Positions 1 through 12,400 of a stretch of DNA of 64,000 bases are shown one piece after another (positions within the stretch are counted from its first letter, which is position 1; each line of letters begins with the position of its first letter). Both the position numbers and the translations under genes were made by a program. Source of the DNA: Iris pallida (taxonomy: Eukaryota > Streptophyta > Magnoliopsida > Asparagales > Iridaceae); the NCBI GenBank assembly GCA_029216955.1, contig JANAVB010015600.1, positions 28,084,352 through 28,148,351 of the forward strand, read 5' to 3'. The notes below the pieces were generated by a model. It was not told the origin of the DNA. It did no database searches and was given only the letters and a program-made list of their open reading frames with translations.

Positions 1-320
1 CATAACAGGTAAGCATCATTTTTCTTCCTTTCAATTGGGGGATCTAGAACCTTCTCTGACATCATCCCTTATTTCTCCATGATACATTTGTGAATTCTGG
101 ATGCTTCACTTAATATTAGAAGCTAAGCACATTTGATTATTGAAAATATCAAGTGCCTGCCGCATTATGATAAAAGCTCGCAAAGCTATATGCATATTGA
201 TTTTTTTTTCCCCTATATGCATATTGAATATGAGAATAATCTATGGATGAATAATTTCAGTGACTTGGAATGCTAAAATATTCAATTTTATACTGGGAGT
301 CTGACTTTTTAACAAGTTAC
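1..320. other. MER3 intron sequence
   Basis: AT-rich DNA with no coding exon that I can recognise on either strand. It is most likely intron 16 of MER3. Confidence 0.5.
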
Positions 321-404
321 CTAGTGGCTTTAGAATGAAACCATCTTCATCAGTCCAAATCATTCCATATTCCGATAGCTCATTGATTTTTTTGACACAT
401 ATTT
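321..404 (-). CDS. MER3: MER3 exon 16 (last in window)
   Basis: An 84-nt exon reading ICVKKINELSEYGMIWTDED and on to GFILKPL, from the winged-helix region. It ends in G before GTAACTTG. I could not find the following exon in 1-320, so it should lie left of the window. Confidence 0.87.
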
Positions 405-3400
405 CTGAAAACCAAAAAATATAAACCTTGTCATCAAACAATGAAGATGACATGCTTAAAGAAATTTACCAGTTATGAGTTACCCCGCATATGCTTTTCC
501 AGGCGTTCACAAGGAATTCCTTTTTTCACTCCATAGTTTTCAGGATTCTGTTTAAGAACATGTCAAAGTAACAACAAGTACATATACAAATTACTCAAAA
601 AGTGAAAGTAAGGTAATTGCATGCCTTCTTTATCCTCACGTACAGGTATGAACACTTCAGCCACTCAATTGCCAAGCTAATGTCAGAGACTGTTAACTGA
701 ACAATCTCAGCATTGAGATGCTCCATTGCACATGACAGTAACCTATGGTGATTATTCTTTATTCATTACAAAGTGGTGAGGAAAATCTGTGAAGTACTAC
801 ACAATGGAAAAGGTTACAAACATACTGAGATTCAACCATTTCACATCCATTTAGGAGATTCTCATACAAGTGAACCTACAAAGAGTAACAAGTTCATCAA
901 GCAGCTGGTACGAGAAAATTTTGTAGAAAGAGAAAAGGAATATGGTGTAGCATGTATATAGAAAGAAAGAAACAGAACTATTATATGATAATTACTGTTT
1001 CTCTTCTTGTCATTATGACAACGGTTCCAGTGTCATCAAATGGTGGACGACCGGCCCTCCCACACATCTGCAGATCCCCGAGCATAATTTCTAGTTAGGT
1101 TCTTATAAAGCAAGGAAATTTGGAATGTGGATATATATTAAGTTGAACAAGTTAATGTTATTTATAGAAATGACTAATTATCAATAATGCTCATGTACTG
1201 CATTGACCAACACAATATTCCAAACTTTTATGTGTGTAAAACTTAAATGCAAAATTAAACAACTGACCAGCCAAGTCATCAAGAAAACAAAAGTCATCAG
1301 GTAAGTCTATAGCAATTAATTGACAAGTACGTAATGAAACAAAGCTGGACCACAAAAAACAGACAGCTGCATTAGGCATCAAATATAAATTGCAAAACTG
1401 CTATAATCAGTTACAGCATGTGGACAAGTAATTGCATAATCAACTAGAGCATTACGAAGGAAAACTTTACATACTGTAGTGAAAGAACTTTGGCTTAATC
1501 AACCATGAAGCCTCTAAATGAACGTTGGCTTCAGTCTTGAAACTACATTGGGATGCTTCATTAGATGGTTTAGGAACATATATCAGATGAGAACCCTCCG
1601 CATATAACTCTATCCAAAGTGGGACCAAAGTGTACATACTAACTCTAACACTCCCCATCAAATTGGAGCATGTGAAACATGTCCAGCTTGTTACATAAAT
1701 ATGAAAAAAAAAAATATTAGAGATAAACAAAGTGGAACCAACAGTATTAGCACACGACGGTAGCAAAGTTTCAGAAGACCCAAGAGAGAGGCAGTTGTAG
1801 TTGCACAGTAGATGGTGGTCGAGTTCGACAACACTAGAGATCAACACACAAGGATGCACGACAAGGAGCAATAGTGGAGGTCAACACACGAGAATGCACA
1901 AGGAACGGTAGTGGTGGTTGACGCACGGCCTGCAGAAGTAATAGAGGTCGACGCACAAGGACACACGGCCAGAAAAAGTAATAGAAGTTGGCACAAGAGA
2001 ACGCATGACAAGTAGTAGTCGACGCATGATGGCACACGACCACAAAAGCACATATCTACCAAGGTTCGTACTATCAGTATCAGAATCGATATCAAATGCT
2101 TCCTATGAGTATCAAAATCGACGGTATATGCAGTTTCGGATCGGAGTATCGATTTATTTTGGTATCGGAAGACAAATAACTATTAATAAATTATTAAAAT
2201 TTTAGAAAAAAATATTTTATACATTTAGGCATAATTTTAAGTATTTTTTGTGTTGTTCCTTAATAATTTTGGAATTGAATGAAATAGTAGTCACTTTTGC
2301 TGATTGGTTTACCTGCAATATAAAAGTTTTCTTCTATATGCTTTTACAACCTTGCTATGTCTTTATACCCTTGTTGATTGGACTTTTTTCGTTCAATTTT
2401 CGTTGTCGAATTGACTGAAAAAGAGACCTCCAATGTCGGTATCGGTCAATATCAATCTCGGTCGGTATCAGATCGAGGCATGCCAAACCGTATCGGTGTC
2501 GTCCGTATCGGATCGATATCGGCCGATACTGTAAACTATGATATGTACACGAGGACTCACGGCTATAGAAGGAGTAACATAAGTGTAGCAGCCGCAAGGC
2601 CACATAAGCAATAGCAAAGAACAATCAAAAGACTATATGCCTTAATACATGGTCGACACTCCCCCTTAAGTTGGACTTGAGTAACACGTAAAACTTGAAA
2701 AAAAAAGAGTGTTCTTTTACATCACAACCAATAACAAAAAACACCAATAAGAAGAAAGACTAAACCAGATCATAGACTGATGTGAATCGACCTATTCGAT
2801 TCACAAAAGATTTATAGAAAAGAGAAACAGAGAAAGATAATGATCTTTTTGTGAGAAAAGAACAAACTCCCAACTTTGGTGGACGGACAAAGTCTAAATC
2901 CTTCTTATTGATACTTGAGAGTTTCTTCTCAATACAAGCATGGAAAATAAAAGATGGCTAACCCTAGTTTATATAGGAAAAAACAAAGGCTTAATTAAGG
3001 AAGGGTTATTATTGGTGAAAGACCAAAATAATCCTTCCTGACTAAAATAGGAAAATGACTTATTAAGGAAGGGTTATTATTGGTGAAAGACCAAAATAAT
3101 CCTTCCTTACTAAAATAGGAAAATGACTATTAAGGAAGGGTTATTATTGGTGAAAGACCAAAATAATCCTTCCCTACTAAAACAGAAAAATGACTAAAAT
3201 AGAACATAGGCTAAATGATGATAGGTGGGCCCACATCAATACCGCCCCCTAAAAGAGCCACCTTGTCCTCAAGGTGGAAATCTGGAAACTGCGTCTGTTG
3301 CTATGGCGGCCTCTTCCTCCGTCGGATCCTCCTTCTCCTCCTCTTCCTCCGTGGTGGTCGTCGTGGGGGGAGGTCCCCTCTCTGGAAGTTGGCGGGATCC

Positions 3401-6400
3401 GCCATTCCCCCAAAGAAATTGCTGCCTCCGGCGTGCCTCGCTCCTCCTGGTGGTTCCGCTCCTCCCGTCCACGCCGGAACTCCCGCCAAGCCCCTTCCCG
3501 GGCCCACGAACCGATCTCCGTAGTTCGCAATCCTCGTCCGACCCCCGAAGGGGGCCCCAAGCCCTAGGGCTTCTCCCGAATGTGGAACCGGTCCGCCGGG
3601 ACCGTACGGATCGACGGCGTCCGGCCACGGCCGCTCGTCGGCGGCTCCTCTGGCGCCGACCGGCCAGGGGTGGCGGTCGGGGGCCGGCCAGCGACCGCCC
3701 CCAACAGCAGCGGCCCCGCCCGGGCTCGCGCGGTTGGCGGCGACGCTCCCGCGGCCTTCGGCCGCTGTCCGGCGAGGGTTGCCGGCCGCCAGGGCCCCGC
3801 CCGGCGGCGCGGCGGCGACGGCGGGTGCGGGCCAGCTCCCGTCGGCCGGTCCTCCGTGGTCGTCGGTCGCTTCCCCCTCCGTATGAACAAACCCTAGTTG
3901 GTCGCCTAGGGTTTGGGTTGTTGCCGCCTCCGCTTCGCCGCCATTGATCTTGTTCGAGATGTTTTGCAACAACTTCATCATTGCCGGAATCGACGTCATC
4001 TCCTCCCGCATGCTTCGTACCTCGGTCTGGAGATCCTCCTGTGTGGACGCTTGATCTTTGATTGCGGCCTTCAAACTTTCGATCTCGATGTTGAAATCCT
4101 CCCGAAGCCCCTGGATCTTCTCCTCGATCGTGTTCCTTGTGCCGGACGCCATGGATCGTAGAGAGCTCTGATACCAATTGATGTGAATCGACCTATTCGA
4201 TTCACAAAAGATTTATAGAAAAGAGAAACAGAGAAAGATAATGATCTTTTTGTGAGAAAAGAACAAACTCCCAACTTTGGTGGACGGACAAAGTCTAAAT
4301 CCTTCTTATTGATACTTGAGAGTTTCTTCTCAATACAAGCATGAAAAATAAAAGATGGCTAACCCTAGTTTATATAGGAAAAAACAAAGACTTAATTAAG
4401 GAAGGGTTATTATTGGTGAAAGACCAAAATAATCCTTCCTGACTAAAATAGGAAAATGACTTATTAAGGAAGGGTTATTATTGGTGAAAGACCAAAATAA
4501 TCCTTCCTTACTAAAATAGGAAAATGACTATTAAGGAAGGGTTATTATTGGTGAAAGACCAAAATAATCCTTCCTTACTAAAACAGGAAAATGACTAAAA
4601 TAGAACATAGGCTAAATGATGATAGGTGGGCCCACATCATAGACATAATAACCATAAGAAGAATAGAGATCATACCTCATTATCATAGACCAATATCTAT
4701 CGACAGGGCCCTCCTTGTGGAACCAGGGAGCCAGTAGTCTTGGTAATCAAGGGTTAGGTGCAGCAGAAGAGAAGAAAAACAATAGAGACAATATGGAAGG
4801 GAAACAATAGCAAAGAGGAGCCAGTGTAGATCATGTTCTGTGGAACTGGCATGCAAGCACTGTTGACGATCAAGGGTAGAATGCAGTAGAAAAGCATGAA
4901 AACATTAGCAAAGAGGAGGCAGTGTGGATCGGGTTCATGTTGGCAAAATCATGCTCACAGTGGGAAACAGTAGTCGGTAACATAGGAGGTGGATCAAGGC
5001 TTAATCACCGTAGCCAGTATAGTTAGAGAGCATAGAGGGACATATAGGGTTTTGGGGAGATGGTGATGTTGGGTTTGGAAGAGGGGTTCTGACATTTTTA
5101 TAGGATTTTGGCACAAGATCGGAATAGATGGATGATGGAGCACATCAAGGTCGAGGTGGCTCAAGAGATGTTGAAGGTGGGGTCAACAAGAGGCATGGAG
5201 GAGGCATGAGAGTGGGGTTATCGAGGAAGATTAGACGACCATGGGAGGGAGGCAGATAGAGGAGAAGTTGGATCTGGTTAGGAAAGAAAAATGGTAGGAA
5301 GCTAGTCGGGATGGCCCGAGTCAATCTGTAGGAGAGAGGAAGGTGGTGTCTTGGACAGACATTGCATCACATTGATGCAATAGGGGGTCAGGTTCCGAGC
5401 AAATAAAGGAGTAGGGATGGTCGGTGGTTTTTGCTAAAAGAAGTTGGTGGGTGGTCAAGGTGAAGTTATAGAGGAGTTAGTTCGGTAGCATGGGAGGTCG
5501 GCGTCGGAGTCGGGGGGTTAGAAGGAGTCTCTCCAAAGAAAATCTTATCTGAGGAGGTAGGGTTGGTCGCCAAGGGGTGAAATATGTTGTTGGTGTAGTG
5601 GGAGGGGTACGTTGGGTTTCAGGAAGCTCCAATGAAAAGGGACGTGAGCGGCAAACTGTGAGACGATAAATTGAGGAGGCCATTTTGGAGAGAGAGTAGG
5701 AGTTTGGGAGACTAACGTTTGGTCAGAATGAGAAAGGTGAGGGGTGAAAAAAATGGAGAGGAGTACAAAGAGAGGAGATGAGTGAGGAGGAAAAATAAAT
5801 AGAGAAAAGAAGTGAGGCGTTGGACACTGTGGTGCTTGGTTAGGAGAAGAGGCTAAAGTGTTTTGGTCAAGGTTGTAAAAGGCGCTAGGCGGTAGGCGGG
5901 CGGCAACCTACCGCCTAGCGCCTAGGCCGCCTAGGCGGGGCCTAGGCGGCCTTCTAATATTAGGCGGTCACCGCAAAAAACATAGGAATTAAAATATGCT
6001 AAAGTGAAAATTATACTTCAAATTTAAAGTTTCTCATAATAAGTAAACAAAGTCAAATTCATAGTTCAAGACAACATAGACAAGACTACAAGTTCAAACA
6101 TAATTCAAGTAGCTAACAATATTATAGCAACAAAATAAGAATATCTCCTCTCTTTTCTAAGTGTCCGTCGGCATGGATCCCACTTCTTCATTTTCATAAT
6201 CAACAAAAGCCATAGAAGGACCATCAGATTCACACTCAATGTCCTCATCTCCTTCATCTTCGGTTTCTGATTCAACTTGTTCTGGCACGACATTTATGCT
6301 ACTTCTTCTAGGTTGTAAGTAGTCGTCCGCACCCGATGCTTGTCCAACTATTGCCCAAGTAAGTCCCTCATGTGGTCCACTATCATCTTCATCATCATCT

Positions 6401-9400
6401 CCACCCTCTACAACCCATCCTTGAGTATGGATTGGCTCACTAGAATGTAGTACATCATCTGTCACTTCTCTTTTCTTTTTGTTTATAAGTTTTGCATTAA
6501 ATTGCACATAGACTAGATTGTTCAACCTTTCCACATCTAGCCTATTTCTCTTTTTTGTATGTATCTACATAAAAAATATATAAACTACAAAGTTAGATAT
6601 TGCAAGGAAAGATCTAGTTGTTAAAGAACTAATTATAATTATATTAAACTTACCCCTTCAAAGGTGCTCCAATTTCTCTCACATCCGGAAGAACTAGTTA
6701 TTAAAGCTAGAATTCTTTTTGCAATTTTTAACAAGTTGGGAGTAGAACCTCCATAGTTTGACCACCAAAGTACTATTGATCAAAGTAAATTAGTAGCAAA
6801 TAAAATTTCAATGAAACTTAAGACAGACATTATTAAATAATTATATCTGGATTATACTTGTCATCATTGTTTGTACATCCTTTTAGTGCTAAGGCTCTTC
6901 CAAATGAACCCTCTCATCTTGTATCTTCCTAGCTCCTCATTCATGATTCGATCTTGCATGTCCAAATCGTCGGAGAAGAAAGTCTCAACACATTGTATAA
7001 GACCATCATTAAGTGTTGGATCATCAAAGCTACTAGTATCCTTATATGCATAATAAGTATTTAGTAAGTAGCCCGCCAAATGCAAGGGGCTATCAAGACG
7101 GCCGGTGGCTTTTGAATCGATGATTTCAATGATCGGTCTATAGCTCATCTCATTGTTTTGAAACACAATCTTTACTTGTTCTCTTACTTGCTTGAGCTCC
7201 CCGTAAATAAAACCCATTGATGGCTTCTTATCTCCATCGGTCAATCTAAGTAACTTGACTAATGGAGCAAACAATCGCAAGCATAGTGCTACACCCGACC
7301 AAAAGCTTGCACTTACCACAATGGCATAGGCTTTCTTTCCTTTTGCGATACCATGACACAATTTGCTTGATTCCCAATCAGAAGAACCCACCATTGCATG
7401 AAATTGATGCTTCTTCTCAAACATACTTTGCAAAGTCAAGAATGCCGTTGCAAATCGAGTCACACCCGGTCTCACTATGTCACGTCTTTTTGTATATTTT
7501 CTCATCATAGCCAATGTCCTATGATGAGAATAAATGAACACTGTGAATGCCTTTGCTTTGTCGATCACATCTCTGAACTTCGAAATTTTAGCAATCCCTT
7601 CAAGCATAAGATCTATTGTGTGAGTGGCACACGAGGTCCAGAAAATAGTAGGCCTCTTCTCCTTCAATAACTTGGCGGCCGCCATGTTGTTCGACGCATT
7701 ATCCGTCACAACTTGAACTACACTTTTGGGCCCAATTTCTTCAATGCACTTGTCAACATAATGGAATATATATTCTCCAGTGTGTGTCTCTATTGAAGCT
7801 TCTTGTGAAGAATGAAAACTTGTACCTTAAGCAAAAAATATATGAATTTTACCATTAAGCAAAAAATATATGAATTTTACCATTAAGCAAAAAAAACATC
7901 ATACCTTCAATACAATTGACGCACATGTTCATGATACTCCTCCTCTTACGGTCGGTCCAAACGTCGGTCATAACTGAACAACCACTTTTAGTCCATTCTT
8001 CTTCATGCTTCTTGAGTGACTCTTTAGTTTTTTCCATCTCTTTCTTCAAAAGTGGTTTTCTCAACATATATTGGCTTGGCTTCCGATAACCTGGACCGAA
8101 TTGACCAACCGCTTCAATAAACCGATCAAAACTATCAAGGGTAATAGCATGGAAAGGTATGCCCGCCTCATACACCCACTTAGCCAAATATTGATGCACA
8201 GCTTCCGTCTTTTCTTTAAATAATGTCTCATTCATATTTTGTTGTCTTAGCCTCTTTGCCGGATTTGCCCCACTATCGGGATTGATGGATGTAGCCCATT
8301 TGTCCATAGCTCCAAGAAAAATGTGGTCTTTTTCTTGATCCCACAATTTCAATTTCTTCTTCTTCATCTTGATCTTCAATTTGTACCTCTTCCCTTATGT
8401 TTTTCTCTTGTTTTCTCTTCTCCTTCTTCTTGACTTTGCTAGCTTCAATAGCCGCCTTGCATTTATCTTGATCTTCTTTCGTAGATCTCGGACATGAAGT
8501 CACATTTCCCTTAATATGACCTATATGTTGTTTGATCCTATAAATCCCTCCAGAACAAATTTTGTCACGTAACTTGCATTTTAATTTGTCTAGATTTGCA
8601 GGATCAACCAATGCACCGTACTCCCATCCAATATCAGTAGAGGAACGCCGAAGCACCGACGAACTTGAAACGTTGACATTGTCAGAGGATGCCGTATTAG
8701 ATCCACTTCCAGACATTTTTTCTATTTCACGCAATAAAAATATGTTATATAAAATGAAAGCAAATAATATAAAATACAAGCAATATAATTTGCATTTTAA
8801 TTTGTGTAGACATTTTTCTGTTTCATAACTTTTAACATTTTTTTTTCATTCTTTTTCCATGTGTGTGTGCAGCAGACTACTGTGGAGAAAAAAAAAGGGC
8901 CGGCTTCAGGAACACTGCACTGTGTGCAGCCGGCTTCAAAACAGAGAAAGAGAAAGAAAGAAAGAAAAAGAAAAAGAAAAAAAAGGGCCGGCTTCAAAAC
9001 AGAGAAAGAGAAAGAAAGAAAAAAAAAAGGCCGGCTTCAGGAACCCTAATCGGCTCTGGAGCCTGGAGAAGAAAAAGGAAAAGATGAAGAGTAAGAAGAA
9101 GAAGAGAAGAGAAGATGAAGATTGAGAAGGTGAGAACCCTAACCTGCTCCTTCTTCCTCCTGCTGCTTCTCCTTCTTCCTCTGCTTCTTCTTCTTCCTCT
9201 CTTTTAGTTTTTTTGGTGCTGCTGCTGATTTTTCTTCTTCCTGCTGATTTTTCTTCTTCCTCCACTATCGGGTTTCGGGTTTCGGACAGGTCCTGCACTT
9301 AAAAAAAAATTCAAAAAAAAATTTGAAACCGCCTAGGCGGCCGCCCCCCTGCCACGAGGACGTCTGCCCCACCGCCTCGAGCGCCTAGGCGGCCGCCTAG

Positions 9401-12400
9401 GCGGCCGCCTAGGCCCGCCTTTCTTCCTGGCCCGCCTGGGGACCGATTCCGGCCCAGAGTTGGGCGCCACCGCGCCGCCCAGCGCCTAGGCGGCGCCTAG
9501 GCGCCGCCTAATCCTGCCTTTTAGAATACTGGTTTTGGTAGAGGAGATGGTTAGGATTTTGGACTAGAGAAGGTGGCAAGATTCATAGGGTGGTTAGGCT
9601 TCTCTAGGGTGGCTGCTAGGGTAGGGTTAGGATTATTTTTGTGGATGGTTGCGGTGGAAAGTGATGGATTAGGAAGATATAGGATGGTAATAGAGTTTTG
9701 GGATTATGATTTTTATGATTTAAGGTGGAGATGGAACGGGGTACAGATTAGGTTCTTTTATTTTTATAGAGCTTACAGAGATGGGGTTGGAATTTCCATG
9801 CTCGGTTACCATGTTGAAAACTGCATTGGGATGCTTCATTGAGATGGTTTAGGTACATATGCATATAGTAGGAGAACCATCCTCGTACAACTCAATCCAA
9901 TGCGGGCCTAAAGTAGATTACATACAAACTCCAACAAGTCTTTTGTAGCATTCAGAATTCAAGTTACCAGAATGAAATGTTAATAAATTACTACCCAGCC
10001 ATGTACTTTAATATGAATTGTTAAAGTACCTGCCACTGCACCAAAACTCTAGAGCTCTGGTGCTTTGGTGGAGACCTTAACATGGGATCAGAGCTAGCTG
10101 GTGAGGGTTGAGGGATAAATATTTATATTATTCCAATACGCTCCCACAGGAAGAAGGTCCATTTTGGGCAGAGAACTGAGCAACAGTATTTTCTTGCTTT
10201 TACTACTTTTGAAATTAATGCATGCCAGAAGATTGAAACCTGCGTTGCTCTGATACTATGTTAAAGTCACTGCACACAAACTCTATAGTTATAGTTGAAA
10301 TGAGTCTAATATCTCAGATAATATTATTGAGGGCTACTGCCTACTACTTATAGAGGGTCCAACCCCTCTTCATATTACATCTAACCGATGTGGGACTAAA
10401 GTCCCTTATTTACTCTCAACACTCCCCCTCAAGATGGGCGATAGATATTAATCATCCCCATCTTGTTACATAGCTTTGACAGACTCAATGAACTAAGACC
10501 CTTAGTCAGACAGTCTGCCACTTGTTCTTCTGAGCGAACATAGTCAATCTTCAGTATCCCTTGTTCCAGCTTTTCCTTGATGAAGAATCGATCGATCTCG
10601 ATGTGCTTCGTTCTGTCGTGCTGAACCGGATTGTTCGCTATACTTATCGCAGCTTGACTATCGCTCAGAAGGTGCAATGGTGTCCCCTTGTCTAGCTTCA
10701 ACTCTGTCAACAGCGCCTTTACCCATAGCAATTCTGATACTCCTAGAGCCATTGCTCTGTATTCTGCTTCAGCTGTCGACCGTGCTACCACTGACTGTTT
10801 CTTGCTTCTCCATGAAACCAGGTTTCCTCCTACAAAAACACAGTACCATGTGGTAGACCTTCTGTCGTCTATGCAGCTTGCCCAGTCTGCATCGCAGTAT
10901 CCCTCAACATCTGTGCATCCATTCTTCTTGAACCACGGTCCTTTTCCCGGCGTCCCTTTCAGATATCTTAGGATCTGAAATACTGCATCCATATGACCCG
11001 TTCTTGGATCATGCATATAGCGGCTTACAACACTTACTGCAAATGAGATATCAGGACGAGTATGCCCTAGATAAATCAGTCTGCCTACTAGTCTTTGATA
11101 CCTTTCACGATCAACAGGCTTTCCTGCTTCTGCTCCCATCTTGCACTTCTGGTCAATTGGAGCGACTGCTGCTCGGCATCCCAGCATTCCTGTCTCTTTC
11201 AGCAGATCTAGTACATATTTCCTTTGTGAGAGAACAATTCCTTGTTCACCATCACACACCTCGATACCCAAAAAGTATCTCATCTCTCCCAGGTCCTTCA
11301 CCTCAAACTCTTTGGCGAGTTTCGTCTTCAGCTTAGTGATCTCAACTACATCGTCACCTGTGATCACTATATCATCTACATATACAGCAAGTATAGTAAT
11401 GTGGCCCCTTGCATGCTGGAGGAAGACAGTATGATCTGCATTTGTCTGATGGTACCCCATGCCAGTGACAGCCCTTCTGAATCTGTCAAACCAGGCTCGA
11501 GGAGATTGCTTCAGCCCGTACAGCGACTTCTTCAGTTTGCACACTTTTCCATGTGACGTTCCTTCACCTGAATCTGACACAGAGTAGCACCCCGGAGGAG
11601 TCTCCATGTATACTTCTTCTTGTAGGTCTCCATGAAGAAATGCGTTTTTTACGTCTAACTGGTGTAGCTTCCACCCATAGTTTGCTGCAATGGAGACCAG
11701 CGTTCTTACGGTACTCATCTTCGCTACTAGGGCAAAAGTCTCATCATAGTCGATACCATATGTCTGGGTATAGCCTTTTGCAACCAGTCTCGCCTTGTAT
11801 CGTTCAACTTTTCCTTCTGGTGTCTCCTTCACTGTGTAAACCCATTTGCATCCCACAGCTTTCTTCCCTTCAGGTAATGGCACCAGCTCCCATGTCTTAT
11901 TTTTCTCTAGTGCCCCAAGTTCTTCCATCATTGCGGCTTTCCATCTTGGGTCCTTCTTTGCTTCCTGCCAATTCTTAGGTAAAGAAGTGGAGTCTAACGA
12001 AGTGAGGAATGTTTGATAAGTCGGAGAAATATTAGAATAAGATAGGTAGTTGGCGATATCATGTTCATAATCTTTATAACGAATAGGAGTCTTTCCCGCA
12101 TTAATGCGAGAAGACCTCCTTAAGGGAGCAATGGGTGGTGGAGAAAGCATACCATCCGAATCGGAGAGACCCGCTTCTGAATCCGAGCGATCCGGTGCGG
12201 GAGTAACATCTTCAGGAGTCGGGGCAGGAGTAGACGAGGGACTTGGCACTATAGGCACAGGGCACGGCACAGTACTGGACCTCTGCTGTCTTCTTCTGTA
12301 AACTTGGAGCTCCTTTTTCCTTGTCTGCTTCTCCCCCTGCGTAATGTACGTATTGTCTTCTTCATCCTCCGTATCAGTATCATTGATGCTTTCTCCCCCT

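Larger units (their letters stand above)
2778..4639 (-). mobile_element. Short non-autonomous LTR retrotransposon (TRIM/LARD-like)
   Basis: Two 461-bp LTRs (2778-3238 and 4179-4639) with about four mismatches are flanked by the target duplication TAGAC (2773-2777 and 4640-4644). The tRNA-Met primer site, reversed (GCTCTGATACCA), is at 4165-4176 against the right LTR. A purine tract (CTTTTAGGGGGCGG) abuts the left LTR, so the element reads on the minus strand. The internal part is only about 940 bp, very GC-rich, and codes at most for a gag-like N-terminus. It lacks protease, reverse transcriptase and integrase, so it would need another element's enzymes. High LTR identity suggests a fairly recent insertion. 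Confidence 0.9.
1538..9936 (-). mobile_element. LTR retrotransposon, copia-like and non-coding, filled by nested elements
   Basis: The ends are direct repeats (1538-1650 and 9815-9936) beginning TGTTAGAG or TGTTGGAG on the minus strand. They are flanked by the 5-bp target duplication AGTCT (1533-1537 and 9937-9941). Next to the left LTR is a polypurine-like tract with the copia-type phrase CTCCCCATCAAATTGGAGC. Next to the right LTR is a degenerate tRNA-Met primer site (GCTCGGTTACCA, reversed). The remaining internal DNA (1651-2059, 2541-2777, 4640-5867, 9532-9814) has no gag or pol I can recognise, so it looks like a large non-coding derivative. It entered MER3 intron 11 in the gene's own orientation and was then entered by a MITE, a short LTR element and a hAT element. 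Confidence 0.82.

Noticed and set aside
773..961. 62-residue plus-strand frame
   Set aside because: It is the antisense shadow of MER3 exon 13 and its introns.
1467..2095. Minus-strand frames of 69-134 residues
   Set aside because: They cross the LTR boundary at 1650 and low-complexity leader DNA, so they cannot be a single real gene.
3225..4177. Several 100-300-residue frames on both strands
   Set aside because: Very GC-rich DNA lacks stop codons; only the frame starting at 4152 has a gag-like start.
8859..9298. Lys/Glu-rich and Phe/Leu-rich frames
   Set aside because: They come from GAAAGA-type simple repeats near the right end of the hAT element.
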